From: Salvia splendens
Lineage: Eukaryota; Streptophyta; Magnoliopsida; Lamiales; Lamiaceae
Direction of reading: 5' to 3'
DNA length: 64,000 bases
Assembly: GCF_004379255.2 (NCBI RefSeq)
Contig: NC_056049.1
Coordinates: 14,926,063 to 14,990,062, forward strand
The position numbers and the translations under genes were made by a program. Positions 45,139 through 57,400 of this stretch are shown piece after piece (position 1 is the stretch's first letter; each line of letters starts with the position of its first letter). The notes beneath the pieces were generated by a model. It was given only the letters and a program-made list of their open reading frames with translations. It was not told where the DNA came from and made no database searches.

Positions 45139-46502
45139 TGTCACACCCCAACGACTCTAACATATATATTTATAGTAAATGAATTAAATGAATACCGTTT
45201 GAGATAAAATAATCACATATCCATATGCATATGTCTCTCTATTCAGTTTATTATTATGTGAAAATCAAGTCTGGTATGTGCCGGGATTTCCAGTATGCCA
45301 ATATAATTTGACCTGAAGGTCCCACTGTGATTGACCCGAAGGTATGATCGACCCGTAGGTCCCAATATGATTTGACCGGAAGGTGTCACTGTGATTGACC
45401 CGAAGGTCCCAATATGATCGACCCTTTGGTCCCAATATGATTTGACCCGTAGGTCCCAACATGATTTGACCCGAAGGTCCCACTGTGATTGATCCGAAGG
45501 TCCCAATGTGACCATTGTGATTCAGATCCAGGGCAAGACTGTTACATATCCTCTTTAATCAAATGTTCAAATAGTGTCAATAACATACGTAAAGCATATT
45601 CCACCAAATAATTCTAATATCATATAAATATATATTAATTGCACCATTCATGTATCCATATCATATTCCATCATATAATCCAAATATTCATTTCAATTTA
45701 ACATATAGCAATCAATCATATAATACCACTAAAATAAATGTGTTATTTATACACACTACAATAAATGATTTAAGCGAGCCATTGATTCCTACATCTGATT
45801 TATAGCTCCCGAACCTTGCGAACCAATTTCATCTTTTTTTTTATATCCTCCCTCCCTTTCTTTGCACCCAACTCCCTTTTATGTGGTATAATTATCAACG
45901 TCGGCTAATGACGAGAAATAAGTTTTTTCTAATGTTTTTGATAAGGCTAAATTGTTATATATGTTGCACACTTCTGAATTAAAAAGTATTATTAAGGATC
46001 AAAGTGATACGTGCATGCCACACGCATACACACAATTGTATACATGTAGTTGCATCCTTTTTTCTCCCTATTATTATTAATACATTTTTTTCTCCTTTCC
46101 TATTCTATTTAGAAATATTTTATTCACTACTATTTTCATTTGGTACATATATCTATTTATAACATTATATTAATTTAATAATCACTATGTTCAAAATACA
46201 ATAGACGTACCTATATATATACTTCCATGCATTTTACCATGCAAATGCACATACCCGCATTATACACACACTTAAAATTAACTATTTAATTTTTAGGCAA
46301 TATATAACATTAAATATTATGTATACTATAGTATTTAATTTTAAAAACTTTGGAGAATCGAAACTATATAAATATATTCTACTATATTGAGTCAGATCGT
46401 AACACTAAATATTATCCTATGATATCCAATTAATATATATATACAAATAGTAATAAATATTCTTTTGATATATGCAAAATAATTTAGGTTAGGGATGTCA
46501 CA
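45139..46502 (-). repeat. 3' LTR of the non-autonomous gypsy element (1364 bp)
   Basis: Plus-strand limits are TGTCACACCCC...GGGATGTCACA. It includes a minisatellite at 45300-45520. Confidence 0.8.
45300..45520. repeat. minisatellite, about 24-bp unit, in LTR
   Basis: About nine imperfect units of the type tgatttgacccgaaggtccc(aata). A second array is at 47690-47890 in the partner LTR, with a different unit order. Confidence 0.85.
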
Positions 46503-47517
46503 ATCTTTCCCCCTTAAAGAATTTTGTCCACAAAATTCCTTTTTTCACCAAACTTACTTATCTAATAAAATCATTTATTCAAAAGCAAAGTTGAAAATTT
46601 GAAACAGGATTAAACAATTGGATTACAACAAAACTATATTTTCCAATATATCATACGACGCTACAGATATTTGGACTATATAGATGGCCAGTCCCACACA
46701 ACCATCTCTTTGTCACACGGAAACTCTGTCCCAAACTTTGGCAATCATTTGACTTTATAAAATTACAGAAATCTCGACACTCATATACTTTGGTTTTAAT
46801 AAAAGATTTCTGAAGACATCACGCCGAAAAGAAAAGCTTTATATACTTTAAGGGTTTTTTACACAAGTACACATTAATAAATATAAGTTCGCATGGTGTT
46901 ATATATCCAATTACAACACTGTATTTACATTGATCTAAGAAAATCAATAATTTTACTTAATAAGTCAATATCTATATAAAAAAAGGTCGGATACTTTGTT
47001 ATCCTTGTAAACTATTCCAATTTCGGTTTCTTAATTCATCATCGACATCTTACTTTTACTATTCTAAAGTCATGTATCTATAGAAGTCTTTTCATCTTAT
47101 GTGTGCCCAAAATTCAACTGACATATCTCATGATATATATCTATAACATTTCCTTTATAACAAGGTCTACCATTATCATTTAATGACCATTGTCATTTAT
47201 AACAATATTCTCTTCCATTTTCTATAAGGTGGGTCGTATTGATAAGTTAACTGATATAATTAATAGTTTGACTTTTCTTTATATATAATATAAAACTTTT
47301 CACCCAATAAAAAAAACAATGAAGCCACATCATCCAATTATAGTTATGTTAGCTCATGGAAGCATTAACCTGTTGAATACTCTAACGCACCATTAAGATT
47401 AACTTTCACAAAATTCGTTATCAACTGTACAATATCATAAGTGCATGTACTTCTTATAACCCACACGTTTTATAAGACATGTACTAATGAAAACAATCCC
47501 ACAGAGATCTCATCTGT

Positions 47518-47529
47518 GCTCTGATACCA
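47518..47529 (-). other. primer binding site of the non-autonomous gypsy element
   Basis: TGGTATCAGAGC on the minus strand, 7 nt from the LTR edge. Confidence 0.8.
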
Positions 47530-47536
47530 CTTAAAC

Positions 47537-48248
47537 TATCACATCCCAACCACTCTAACATATATACTTATAGTAAATAAATACCATTTGAAATAAAATA
47601 ATCACATATTCATATGCATATGTCACTCTGTTCAGTTTATTATTCTGTGATAATCAAGTCTGGTATCTGCCCGGGATTTCCAGTATGCCAATATAATTTG
47701 ACCCGAAGGTCTCAATATGATTTGACTCGAAGGTCCCACTTTGATCGACCCGTAGGTCCCAATATGATTTGACCCGAAGGTCCCTCTGTGATTGACCTGA
47801 AGGTCCCAATATGATCGACCCGTAGGTCCCAATATGATTTGACCAGTAGGTCCCAATATGATTTGACCCGAAGGTTCCACTGTGATTTTCCCAATGTGAC
47901 CATTGTGATTCAGATTCAGGGCAAGACTGTCACATATCCTTTTTAATCCAATGATTCAAATAATGCCAATAACATATTTAAAGCATATTCCACCAAATAA
48001 TTCTAATATCATATAAATATATATTAATTGCACCATTCATATAATACTAGTAAAATTAAATTTATAATTTATACACACCTAATTACGATAAATGATTTAA
48101 GCGAGCCATTGATTCCTACATCTGATTTATAGCTCCCGAACCTTGCGAACCAATTTCATCTTCTTCTTTTTTTTTATATCCTCCCTCCCTTTCTTTGCAC
48201 CCAACTCACCTTTTATATGGTGTAATTATCAACGTCGGCTAATGACGA
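47537..48248 (-). repeat. 5' LTR of the non-autonomous gypsy element, truncated
   Basis: Matches 45139-45913 including the minisatellite (47690-47890), then breaks off after gtcggctaatgacga. Confidence 0.8.
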
Positions 48249-48922
48249 ACCTGAACTATACAAAAAGCATCTGTAACTATTTACCGAGTAACACATTGGG
48301 ATGCATTATAATTGCTAAGTCACTCTTAAATTATTAACTACAGCAAAATAATCGGTATTGGATCATTAAATCAAGTCACAAGATCATTCTGCCATGAGTA
48401 TAAATGTGATGTACAAAAAATGTTAATTAGGGGTAATAATAGCAATTAATAAAAAATTAGTTATAACTAACTCTTAAAAAATATGTCAAAATTTAAATGA
48501 TTATAACTATCTCATTTTAAATTATTTTTTTACAAATTATATATCAAATTAAATTTAATTTTGTAAGGATTCTAACGAGATCCCACTTGCATATGTTTCG
48601 ATGTCAAAATTTGAAAATAAAAAGTCTTGCATTTCATATTTTTTTTAAAAGCAATTTAATGTCAAAATAGTTATCATAATATGTCAATATAATACATTTA
48701 CAATATTAATGCTAAATTGAGTTGACATATTTAAGGAATCGTATTGATATTTTTATACACTACATTGAAAGTTTGCCCAAAACCTTAAATTTGGTAATTA
48801 TTCTTATCTTTTTAAATTTGAATAATAATAAAACGAAATTACAAATGACAATTTTATAGACTACTAGATCTTTGAAAATCTTATGGTCTTATATTAGTTG
48901 TAGTTAGCAATTAAGGGATGAG
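48249..48922. other. no gene recognised
   Basis: Very AT-rich intergenic sequence; no motif seen. Confidence 0.35.
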
Positions 48923-49986
48923 CAGCGATGGAACTAAATAGGGCCAAGTCACCGCTCCAGCGGGGGCTTGGCCGGCTCTAGACCCGGAATACTCCCGCTC
49001 TGGCCATCCTCCGCTCGGTCTCCGCCCCTACCCAGATAGCTTGAGCTTTGCGCAGGCTGCACTCCGCCGACAAATTTGAAGATTGGAGGAAGGAGAATCA
49101 ATTAGGGCTATTTCATTTTGGGACATTAGTTTTTTGAGTGATTGGGCTTTTATATATTTATAATTTTTTGGTATATGTATAATGAAGCCCTTGAAAGTCC
49201 AAATTATCAATTTCGGATTTCTAAATTTAATTGGCATAATCGTATAATGCATAAATCAAATCAAAATATAATAAAATTGATTATAAAATTATTTTCTTAC
49301 TTTAATTTGAGACCACATATTAGTTTCAAATTATTTTCAGAAATCTTATAATTATTGATTACAATTATGTATTGATATTTTCTCAAAAAATTAAATAATT
49401 ATTCAATTTCAAATGCTTCAAATAATAATAGTATTAAAATTCTAAATGCAACTGTAAATCAAAAAAGAATTAATGTTGAAGTGTTGCAAGAAAAATATTC
49501 AAAAACAAAAATTTTTAACTGAGGTTATTCTTCAATTGTACAAACATGACGACTCGTTGGAAAAAAAAAAGTTATCTAGTGTGCCGTAAAAATTGTACTA
49601 ATGTAACATCAAATACTTTTCATTACATTATTATTACTATTATTATTATTATTACTAATTATTATTATTACTTCTCTCTTCGTCCGTGAAATGTTGTCCA
49701 ATTTTGTCATTTTGGTCCGCCCGTGAAAAGTTGTCCATTTTGCTTTTTTTTTTCTATTTTTGATAAATGAACTTCACTTTCCACCAACTCTTTACACTCA
49801 TATTCTATTATAAAACTACTATATAAATGTGGGACTCTTATTCCACTAATTTTTTCAATTCACTTTTCTTCACATTTCATACCCGTACCGAGTCAAACTT
49901 GGACAATAATTTATGGACGGAGGGAGTGATTATTATTTTTATTAAATTTCAGCACCGGCTTGATTAAAATCCTGGTTCTGTCACTA
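48923..49986. mobile_element. non-autonomous hAT-like element
   Basis: Ends read CAGCGATGGAAC on the left and TAGTGACAGAAC (reverse complement) on the right, 8 of 12 matching and similar to plant hAT termini. The flanks are GGGATGAG (48915-48922) and GGAATGAG (49987-49994), an 8-bp duplication with one mismatch, the hAT size. It contains a GC-rich patch near 48950-49035 and a nested Stowaway-like MITE, and no transposase. Confidence 0.55.
49671..49930. mobile_element. Stowaway-like MITE
   Basis: The left end cttctctcttcgtccgtgaa and the right end (reverse complement cactccctccgtccataaat) form the CTCCCTCCGTCC inverted repeat of Tc1/mariner-type Stowaway MITEs. It is about 260 bp and AT-rich inside. 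Confidence 0.7.
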
Positions 49987-49994
49987 GGAATGAG

Positions 49995-50373
49995 TTAACA
50001 ATTGATCGCACCTCGGAACATATATCCGTCCATGAATTAGACGTTTGAATTTATTCAATGCGATTGCGAAGCATGCACACCAATATTCATTGGAGAATAT
50101 ACTAACAGAATATCCGCTAGTAATCAAGTAGTGATAATAGTAAATCCGTCCATTTTATTATGGTGAGGAGTGATGGAGTAAAGAGTATTTATACATAGGA
50201 ATACTAAATTTATATGTTGAATAAGAAAAAAGAAAAGAAAAATAGAAAAGCAAATGGAGAAGCGTATATTAAGCGGTACCTCATGAATCTCCTTAATTCC
50301 CTCGGATTTGGTGTTTTGTAGTATTTATAAATTATAGGTTGGTAGCGATCCTGAGTTGTAGTTGAAGTTGGTG
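49995..50373. promoter_or_regulatory. putative promoter and leader of the 14-3-3 gene
   Basis: A TATA-like tatttataaat lies near 50321-50331, about 45 bp before the start codon, implying a short leader. No other element is assigned. Confidence 0.35.
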
Positions 50374-51379
<1,006 letters not shown>

Positions 51380-52742
51380 GGAGCTCCTACTAGATTAATT
51401 CACTACCACTAGTTTCTTTGGTGTTACTTTCTTCTTATTTTTACAACCTCAAATTCAGTTTTAGCTGCCGTTTATGGTTTACTGTACTAGTTCGTCTGTT
51501 AGAGCATTCTACATTTAAGTTTTCTTTAACTATGCCAATTTGTAAGCTTCTCATCAACTATCTCTTGACTGAAACTCAAACTTGAACTAATTATTACATC
51601 CGCTAAAATCTGACACATTTTGCAAATTTGGGTTGTCCACCATTTAAAGATACATTATCTTTATTTATTTATTTTTTAGTACATGCACTATATACTCCAT
51701 TAATTCATTACACTCACATTCTAAAATAATATATACTCTCTCGTCCCATAAAAATATGGATTTTGGGGACGGCACTGATTTTAATACGAAATTGGTAAAA
51801 TAAGAGATATATAGAAAGAAAAAGTTATTGAAATATTATTAGTGGAGAATTAGGCCACCTTATAAGAAAGAAAAAATTATTGAAATATTATTAGTGGAGA
51901 ATTAGGCTACCTTATAAGAAAGAAAAGATTTGCCAAAAATAGAAAATGAGCTATTTTGTGGAACACATACAAAAATGGAGAAAGAAGACTAGAGTCGGTG
52001 CGACGGAAAATCAACAAACTAGACTAGAGTCGTCAACTCATTTGGTTTCAATATCGTGTAATTTTTTATTCAACTTTGATGCAATTTGTCTTATGCTTTC
52101 TCGCTGAAATTTGTATGCTGTTCTTCTGAGTTTTGGTGAAGGTTTTGTTATTGAATTAACATAGTAATATGAGATATTACAATGATCTTGATTCACAAAT
52201 TGACAGATTTTATCGGAGAGCTGCGTTTTGATGCTTTACATTCGCCAATCTCACATTTTGAATAATATGGGATATGATTATGCGATTCAGTAAAATCTGA
52301 TGAAATAATAATATGTTCTGCTTCTTTATATGGCACTTTTGAAAATGTGCATAACTGACTTGCCTTTAGCAAAATAATATTTGTCATCTGTGTATGAGGC
52401 TATCTATCATAACAAGCAAGAGTATCTTACCTGAGTACCTCCAACTATACATATCATCATTCCATTCCTATGCATCCCATTTTTAAGTTCATTCCTACAT
52501 ATGATCCATCAGTTATTGATTTAACACTTTGTGCCAAACTTCGAATTTTTTCAGCGCAAACTATACATGGTTTATAAGCGACAACTAGAATCCCAACTAC
52601 TGTAGTTTAGCATTACTTGAAACAGAATATATGTAGAAAGCCAAAAAATTACACTAAAACTAAATCCAAATCAATAACGTAGATGAAAATGAAGATAGAT
52701 CAACCCATACTAAGCTTTGAATCACTATCATCAATCAAACTA
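51380..52742. other. 14-3-3 3' flank with a partial Stowaway-like MITE
   Basis: 51735-51980 begins like a Stowaway end (ctctctcgtcccataaaaat), with no clear right end. Inside it, a segment of about 65 bp is duplicated in tandem (about 51825-51925: ttattgaaatattattagtg occurs twice). The remainder shows no gene. Confidence 0.5.
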
Positions 52743-53086
52743 TGTTAAGGACCTAATTCCTTAACGTCGATTTCCACGCAAAATCAAGAAACGAGGTGTC
52801 GTCGTTTGTCGAGCGCCCAACGTTGGGTCGTGACTTGGACGGCAAAAAATTGCAGCTGAGCGCGAGAAGTTCTCGTCGGCAGCGATAGAGAAATAGAATT
52901 TTGTGATTCAAGCCAAGTTGGGCGAAATACTGATTTCATTAATGGGTTGAATGAATAAAATGATAACAATCTATCCTATTTATAATACTAGAATACTAGC
53001 TTAGGGAACAAGAAACAATATAAGAAAAGATATGCAAATCCCTAATACATCTAAACTAATTAATACTAATCGAAATACTCGTATCA
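52743..53086 (-). repeat. outer 3' LTR (344 bp)
   Basis: Nearly identical to 55522-55866 (one 1-bp length difference and a few substitutions), indicating recent insertion. It is preceded in element orientation by a G-rich tract (plus strand ctcccccac). Confidence 0.88.
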
Positions 53087-53460
53087 ACTCCCCCACAGTT
53101 AAAATCCACCTTGTCCTCAAGGTGGGAACCACGAACCAAGGACGAGAGTTGAAAGCAAAAGCTTTAGCTAGACTTCTCCTCCTGGGTCAAACATATATCG
53201 AACAGCTGAATGTCTCCCTTTATCACCTCCAAGGATGCTCAAATATGGCGTGTCATTGCACGGAGGGATGGATCTTGTATCGACTTCGAGTGATGTCGAA
53301 CGATGAACAATACTTGGGACATTGCCATCTAAGAAATCCACGTAGAAATAGACAGTTATCCTTACACCAGTGCAAACACTTCCTCTCTTAAACCAACAAT
53401 TCGTAACCTCCGTCGATGACATTTGAGCAAAATTGAACGATGCGATTATCTTCTCCACTT
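53087..53460 (-). pseudogene. partial duplicate of the gag-like ORF end
   Basis: The minus strand reads VEKIIASFNFAQMSSTEV and VPSIVHRSTSLEVDTRSIPP, parallel to VEKIIASLNVVQVSSKNV and VPSMNHRSTSLDKDARLILP in the main ORF. The two copies are clearly homologous but diverged. Confidence 0.75.
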
Positions 53461-53806
53461 TTCGCTCGGCGGTGGAGATAAATTTCCAGCGACCAACAGG
53501 CTCGGCGGACGATTGCAGAGTTTCTGTGCGCGGGAGTCGCTCCCGTCGGGCAGATAACTCGGCGATTGATAGAATACTTCGGCGTCCAATTAGGATCGGC
53601 GGAGGGAATCCAAAATTAGGATTGGAAAACACACGTTATCTTTGGGGGAGAAAATATTTCATTAATTGATTGAATGAATAAAAAAGATAACAGTCTATCC
53701 TATTTATAATGCTACTGGCTTAATGAACAAGAAAACAAAGATATAGAAAAAGATATGCTAAATCCCTATAATATCTAAACTAAATAATAATAATAGAGGT
53801 TCGTAT
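53460..53806 (-). repeat. internal diverged LTR
   Basis: The block with gataacagtctatcctatt and aagatatgctaaatccc matches the right part of the outer LTRs. The left part is diverged. The same ctcccccac purine tract follows at 53808. It looks like the LTR of a sister element. Confidence 0.65.
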
Positions 53807-53838
53807 CAACTCCCCCACGGTTAAAATCCACCTTGTCC

Positions 53839-55287
53839 TCAAGGTGGGATCCACGAAGCAAAAAGGAGAGTTGAAAGCAGAAGCTTCGGCGAGGCAACTC
53901 CTCCTGGATCAAACACACACCGAACAGATGAACAACTCCCTTCTTCACTTCCATAAAAAATCAACAAAGGAGACCCAACTTTGTCAGAAAAATTCCTTGC
54001 CAAATCGAAAAGCTTGTCCATGCCTCCCAGAATGCCCAAGCATGTCATGTCATTACTCGGAAGGATCAACCTTGCATCTTTGTCGAGCGATGTTGATCGA
54101 TGATTCATACTTGGAACATCACCGACATTCAAATCCACATAGACACAAGCAATTACGGGCAAATCGGTGTAAGCACCATCTCCTTTCTTGCCCCAACAAT
54201 TTCCAACAACATTTTTGGATGACACTTGAACAACATTGAGTGAGGCGATTATCTTCTCCACTTCACCAATAGAACCATCCTCCTCTTTATCTTCTAGCAA
54301 TGTCTCCTCCTTTTCACCAATCTTCTCATCATATACCCCAACGAGCACTTGCGGTGGCTCACTATCGTTCTTGACAATCCCTTTGTTCTTGAGGAACTCT
54401 CCAGGGGACTCGTTGTTTTGAACATCAAGAGGAGCGCCATCAATGTGAACATCGGTAATGTCATGGGGAACATCATCACCGAATACTATCGTGGGAGTAT
54501 TATCAGTTTTCTCTTCGGCTAAATTCTCATCTTGAATGTTCTCCTCAAACTCCTCCCCATCATCCGCATAACAGAGAATGCGTTGTTTACACACATGTCC
54601 CATCACCCATTTCTCGGGACAGTGCCAGCAGAGACCCAACCTAGACCGTTCTGACTTCTCTACCTGGGAGACTCGTATTAGCGGCAGGCGTGGCTGCTCC
54701 GGAGTTTGACTGGTCACACGTGCGGGCTGACTGTACAGGTCCCGCGTTGGCTTTTCGGCGGAGTAGCGGGGCTGGTGGGAGGCGGGCTGGACTCGCGCTC
54801 TCACCTCCTCCCGAGGGCGAGGTCGGTCCCAGCACGTCTCCGAGCGCCGGGGACGGTCAACGGTTAGGCAGCCGCGGTCCTGCTGTTGCGCCGGTGGGTC
54901 CCAGCACGTTGGGCGGTGCCGCTGCATTGAGGTTGTCGGGTAGCGATCAAACCCTAATTCGGTCTGATGATCTCCGCGATCAGATAGGTGGCCACCCCTC
55001 TCGATGTAGCCACCGCGGTGTCGGGGCCAAGCGTCTTGCGCGCGATCGCGGTACCCGATGGGCTGGTATCTCGGCCGTGGGCGACGATCAGGTGGATCCA
55101 AGTGGTGTGAGACGTAGGGGGATTCTGGATCTGGCCACGACGGCGGACGGAGTACTTCCACCCGGCTGCTCGGAGGGTCCCAACTGGTTACACGGCGAGG
55201 TTGGGCCGGCTGGTAGGGACGGAATAGCTGTGTGGCCTGAGGGAAGTCGTATTGACGACGGCGATAGTCGGCGTAGTCGTATGACAT
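53839..55287 (-). CDS. gag-like ORF with Ty3-type zinc knuckle
   Basis: One open frame of 482 codons starts at 55287 (MSYDYADYRRRQYDFPQATQ). Residues 1-215 are rich in Arg, Pro, Gln and Tyr and look disordered. At about residue 220 CWHCPEKWVMGHVC is the zinc-knuckle variant of Ty3/gypsy gag proteins. An acidic stretch (EEFEENIQDENLAEE, EEKEETLLEDKEEDG) follows. The C-terminal 130 residues have no recognised domain but recur in the duplicate at 53087-53460. No protease is seen. It may encode only an RNA-binding packaging protein for a non-autonomous element. Confidence 0.7.
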   Translation of the reverse strand: MSYDYADYRRRQYDFPQATQLFRPYQPAQPRRVTSWDPPSSRVEVLRPPSWPDPESPYVSHHLDPPDRRPRPRYQPIGYRDRAQDAWPRHRGGYIERGGHLSDRGDHQTELGFDRYPTTSMQRHRPTCWDPPAQQQDRGCLTVDRPRRSETCWDRPRPREEVRARVQPASHQPRYSAEKPTRDLYSQPARVTSQTPEQPRLPLIRVSQVEKSERSRLGLCWHCPEKWVMGHVCKQRILCYADDGEEFEENIQDENLAEEKTDNTPTIVFGDDVPHDITDVHIDGAPLDVQNNESPGEFLKNKGIVKNDSEPPQVLVGVYDEKIGEKEETLLEDKEEDGSIGEVEKIIASLNVVQVSSKNVVGNCWGKKGDGAYTDLPVIACVYVDLNVGDVPSMNHRSTSLDKDARLILPSNDMTCLGILGGMDKLFDLARNFSDKVGSPLLIFYGSEEGSCSSVRCVFDPGGVASPKLLLSTLLFASWIPP

Positions 55288-55500
55288 GTTGACGGACTGA
55301 GGCGTGGCTGTGGTGGATGATGATCGTCTGACTTAGCCGCGGCACGCGGGAATCCTTCCCGTCGGCGTTGCAGAAGTAGTGTTGTCCTGCGGCTAGAGCT
55401 CGGCGGACAGGCGGGACTCGACAACCAAATCGGTTGCTGTGCGCGGAATGTTTTCCGTCGGGCAGCGGTGTAGCTTCGGTTTGAGATGGTGGGAGGGTCA

Positions 55501-55519
55501 GCTCTCAATGAAAGCACCA
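55501..55519 (-). other. primer binding site of the chimeric gypsy-type element
   Basis: TGGTGCTTTCATTGAGAGC on the minus strand, 2 nt from the LTR. It begins with the TGG expected for a CCA-ending tRNA. Confidence 0.8.
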
Positions 55520-55521
55520 GT

Positions 55522-55866
55522 TGTTAAGGACCTAATTCCTTAACGTCGATTTCCACCGAAAATCAAGAAACGAGGTGTCGTCGTTTGTCGAGCGCCCAAC
55601 GTTGGGTCGTGACTTGGACGGCAAAAAATTGCAGCTGAGCGCGAGAAGTTCTCGTCGGCAGCGATAGAGAAATAGAATTTTGTGATTCAAGCCAAGTTGG
55701 GAGAAATACTGATTTCATTAATGGGTTGAATGAATAAAATGATAACAATCTATCATATTTATAATGCTAGAATACTAGCTTAGGGAACAAGAAACAAATA
55801 TAAGAAAAGATATGCAAATCCCTAATATATCTAAACTAATTAATACTATTCGAAATACTCGTATCA
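55522..55866 (-). repeat. outer 5' LTR (345 bp)
   Basis: Matches 52743-53086; TSD AACTA follows at 55867. Confidence 0.88.
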
Positions 55867-57400
55867 AACTACTCGTCTGATTACATACATCTTCCACCTA
55901 ATATTGTATAATGAGTATGAAATAAAAGATACAGTAGTTTAATTCCTAAAAAGTGCTATCCGAGACCAGAAACTTGTTGTGAAGATACATAGGAGAAAGA
56001 ATTATAGGAAGCAGTGGAAGAAGTACTCGAGGTAGGTTGCCTATACAACATGAGCTGGTTAGGCTCTGTCCCTTCACTCATAGTAGACGACTCTGCAAAT
56101 CTACGTCCATAAAACCTCAAAAAATTGAGTGATTTCAATCTAGGCTCGACCAAAGGCACCACGCCTTCTAGCATCCCGACCACATTAGTCATGGTGGGCC
56201 TCAAGTTGGGGTCCTCGTTTACGCAGCATAGTGCTATACGGACCATCTTCTCGACCTCGTGGCTTCTGACTTGGCCTGCCAACCTTGGGTCCACCAGCTC
56301 CAGGTACTTCCCCTCTACGTGCATCTCCAGCGCGACGAGGGGGGAAGTACACGCGCTGCTGCCCTGCCGAATCCCATGTTGAGGGGCACGGAGACAGGGC
56401 AGCAGCAGAGCTATTGCTCCTCGTCGTCAAATTCTTGTTTCCCCTTATGATCTCCAGCAGCACCATGCCATAACTATATACATCGCTTTTGTCTGTAATG
56501 GCCGAGCTCGTCAGCCACCCTGGAGCAAGATACCCGCGCGTGCCTCTCAAGGCCGTGAACAGACTGGACTGCTCTGGAGTGAGCAGCTTCGAGAGGCCGA
56601 AATCGGAGATCTTGACCTGCGATTTGTGGTGGAGGAGGATGTTCTCTGGCTTGACGTCGCAGTGGATGATCTTGTGCTCGCAGCCGGAGTGCATGTAGGC
56701 CAGCCCTCTAGCCGCCCCCCAACGCAATCTCGCACCGCTCCTTCCAATCCAAAACGGTGTCGCCTTGGAACAGAGTGCGATCCAAGGAGCCGCGCATCAT
56801 GTACTCGTAGACAAGAAGCTTCTGCGGGCCATGAGCGCAGAGCGCAGAGCCTCTAAGCCTCACGAGATTGACGTGATGGATTTTCCCGATCACGGCAATC
56901 TCAGTGAGGAACTCTCTCCTCCCTTGTGATCCTAAGCACGTGATCTTCTTCACCCCTACCTCACTTCCGTCGAGGAGAGTCCCTTTATACACCGTTCCGA
57001 ATCCGCCCGAGCCGATCTGGTTCTTGAAATTTTCAGTAGCATCAGCGAGCTCCGCGTAGTCAATCCTCACCGGCAGCCCTGGGATGGAAACCAAATCCAT
57101 CTCCTCATCATCCTGCTTGGATCTCGCTACTTTCTTCGACAACCTTCTCCTTAAGCAGACTAGGACAACAACGGCGATTGCTAGAACCACCGATGATGGT
57201 AATAGCAGGCTTATCCTTCACACCACTGTTTGGAGCTCCGACAGCCACCATTTTGACATGTCCGACGCGGTCTCCCGAGCCCGACTTCATTGAGCCTAAA
57301 TAGCCTCTGATGATGTAACACGACCCAAATCTCTCGCTGAAGAAAAAGCCCAAATATGAGCAGTTTTTGGAGCACAGAGTGTTAAATTATCTAAAAATTC

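Larger units (their letters stand above)
45139..48248 (-). mobile_element. non-autonomous gypsy element with short, non-coding interior, right end truncated
   Basis: The left LTR is 45139-46502 and the right LTR 47537-48248. The interior has a purine tract (minus strand aagggggaaaga at about 46504-46515) and an initiator-Met-type primer site at 47518-47529, both placing the element on the minus strand. About 1 kb between them has no recognisable coding sequence. The right LTR stops at 48248, matching the left LTR only up to 45913. Confidence 0.8.
52743..55866 (-). mobile_element. chimeric non-autonomous gypsy-type element with an internal diverged LTR
   Basis: Outer LTRs 52743-53086 and 55522-55866 (TGTTAAGGACC...CTCGTATCA) are flanked by TSD AACTA (52738-52742 and 55867-55871). 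The primer site at 55501-55519 reads TGGTGCTTTCATTGAGAGC on the minus strand. The interior contains a gag-like ORF (53839-55287), a purine tract, a related but diverged LTR (about 53460-53806), and a second partial copy of the ORF end plus purine tract (53087-53460). No RT or integrase is seen. Confidence 0.85.

Noticed and set aside
45243..45515. Minus-strand repeat protein with WDLRVKS-type units
   Set aside because: It is the translation of the LTR minisatellite. The same DNA reads as repeats in other frames and the partner LTR has a different order.
54690..55292. Plus-strand 200-codon frame in the chimeric gypsy element
   Set aside because: Antisense to the Arg/Pro-rich part of the gag-like ORF; the minus-strand frame has the zinc knuckle and proper element context.
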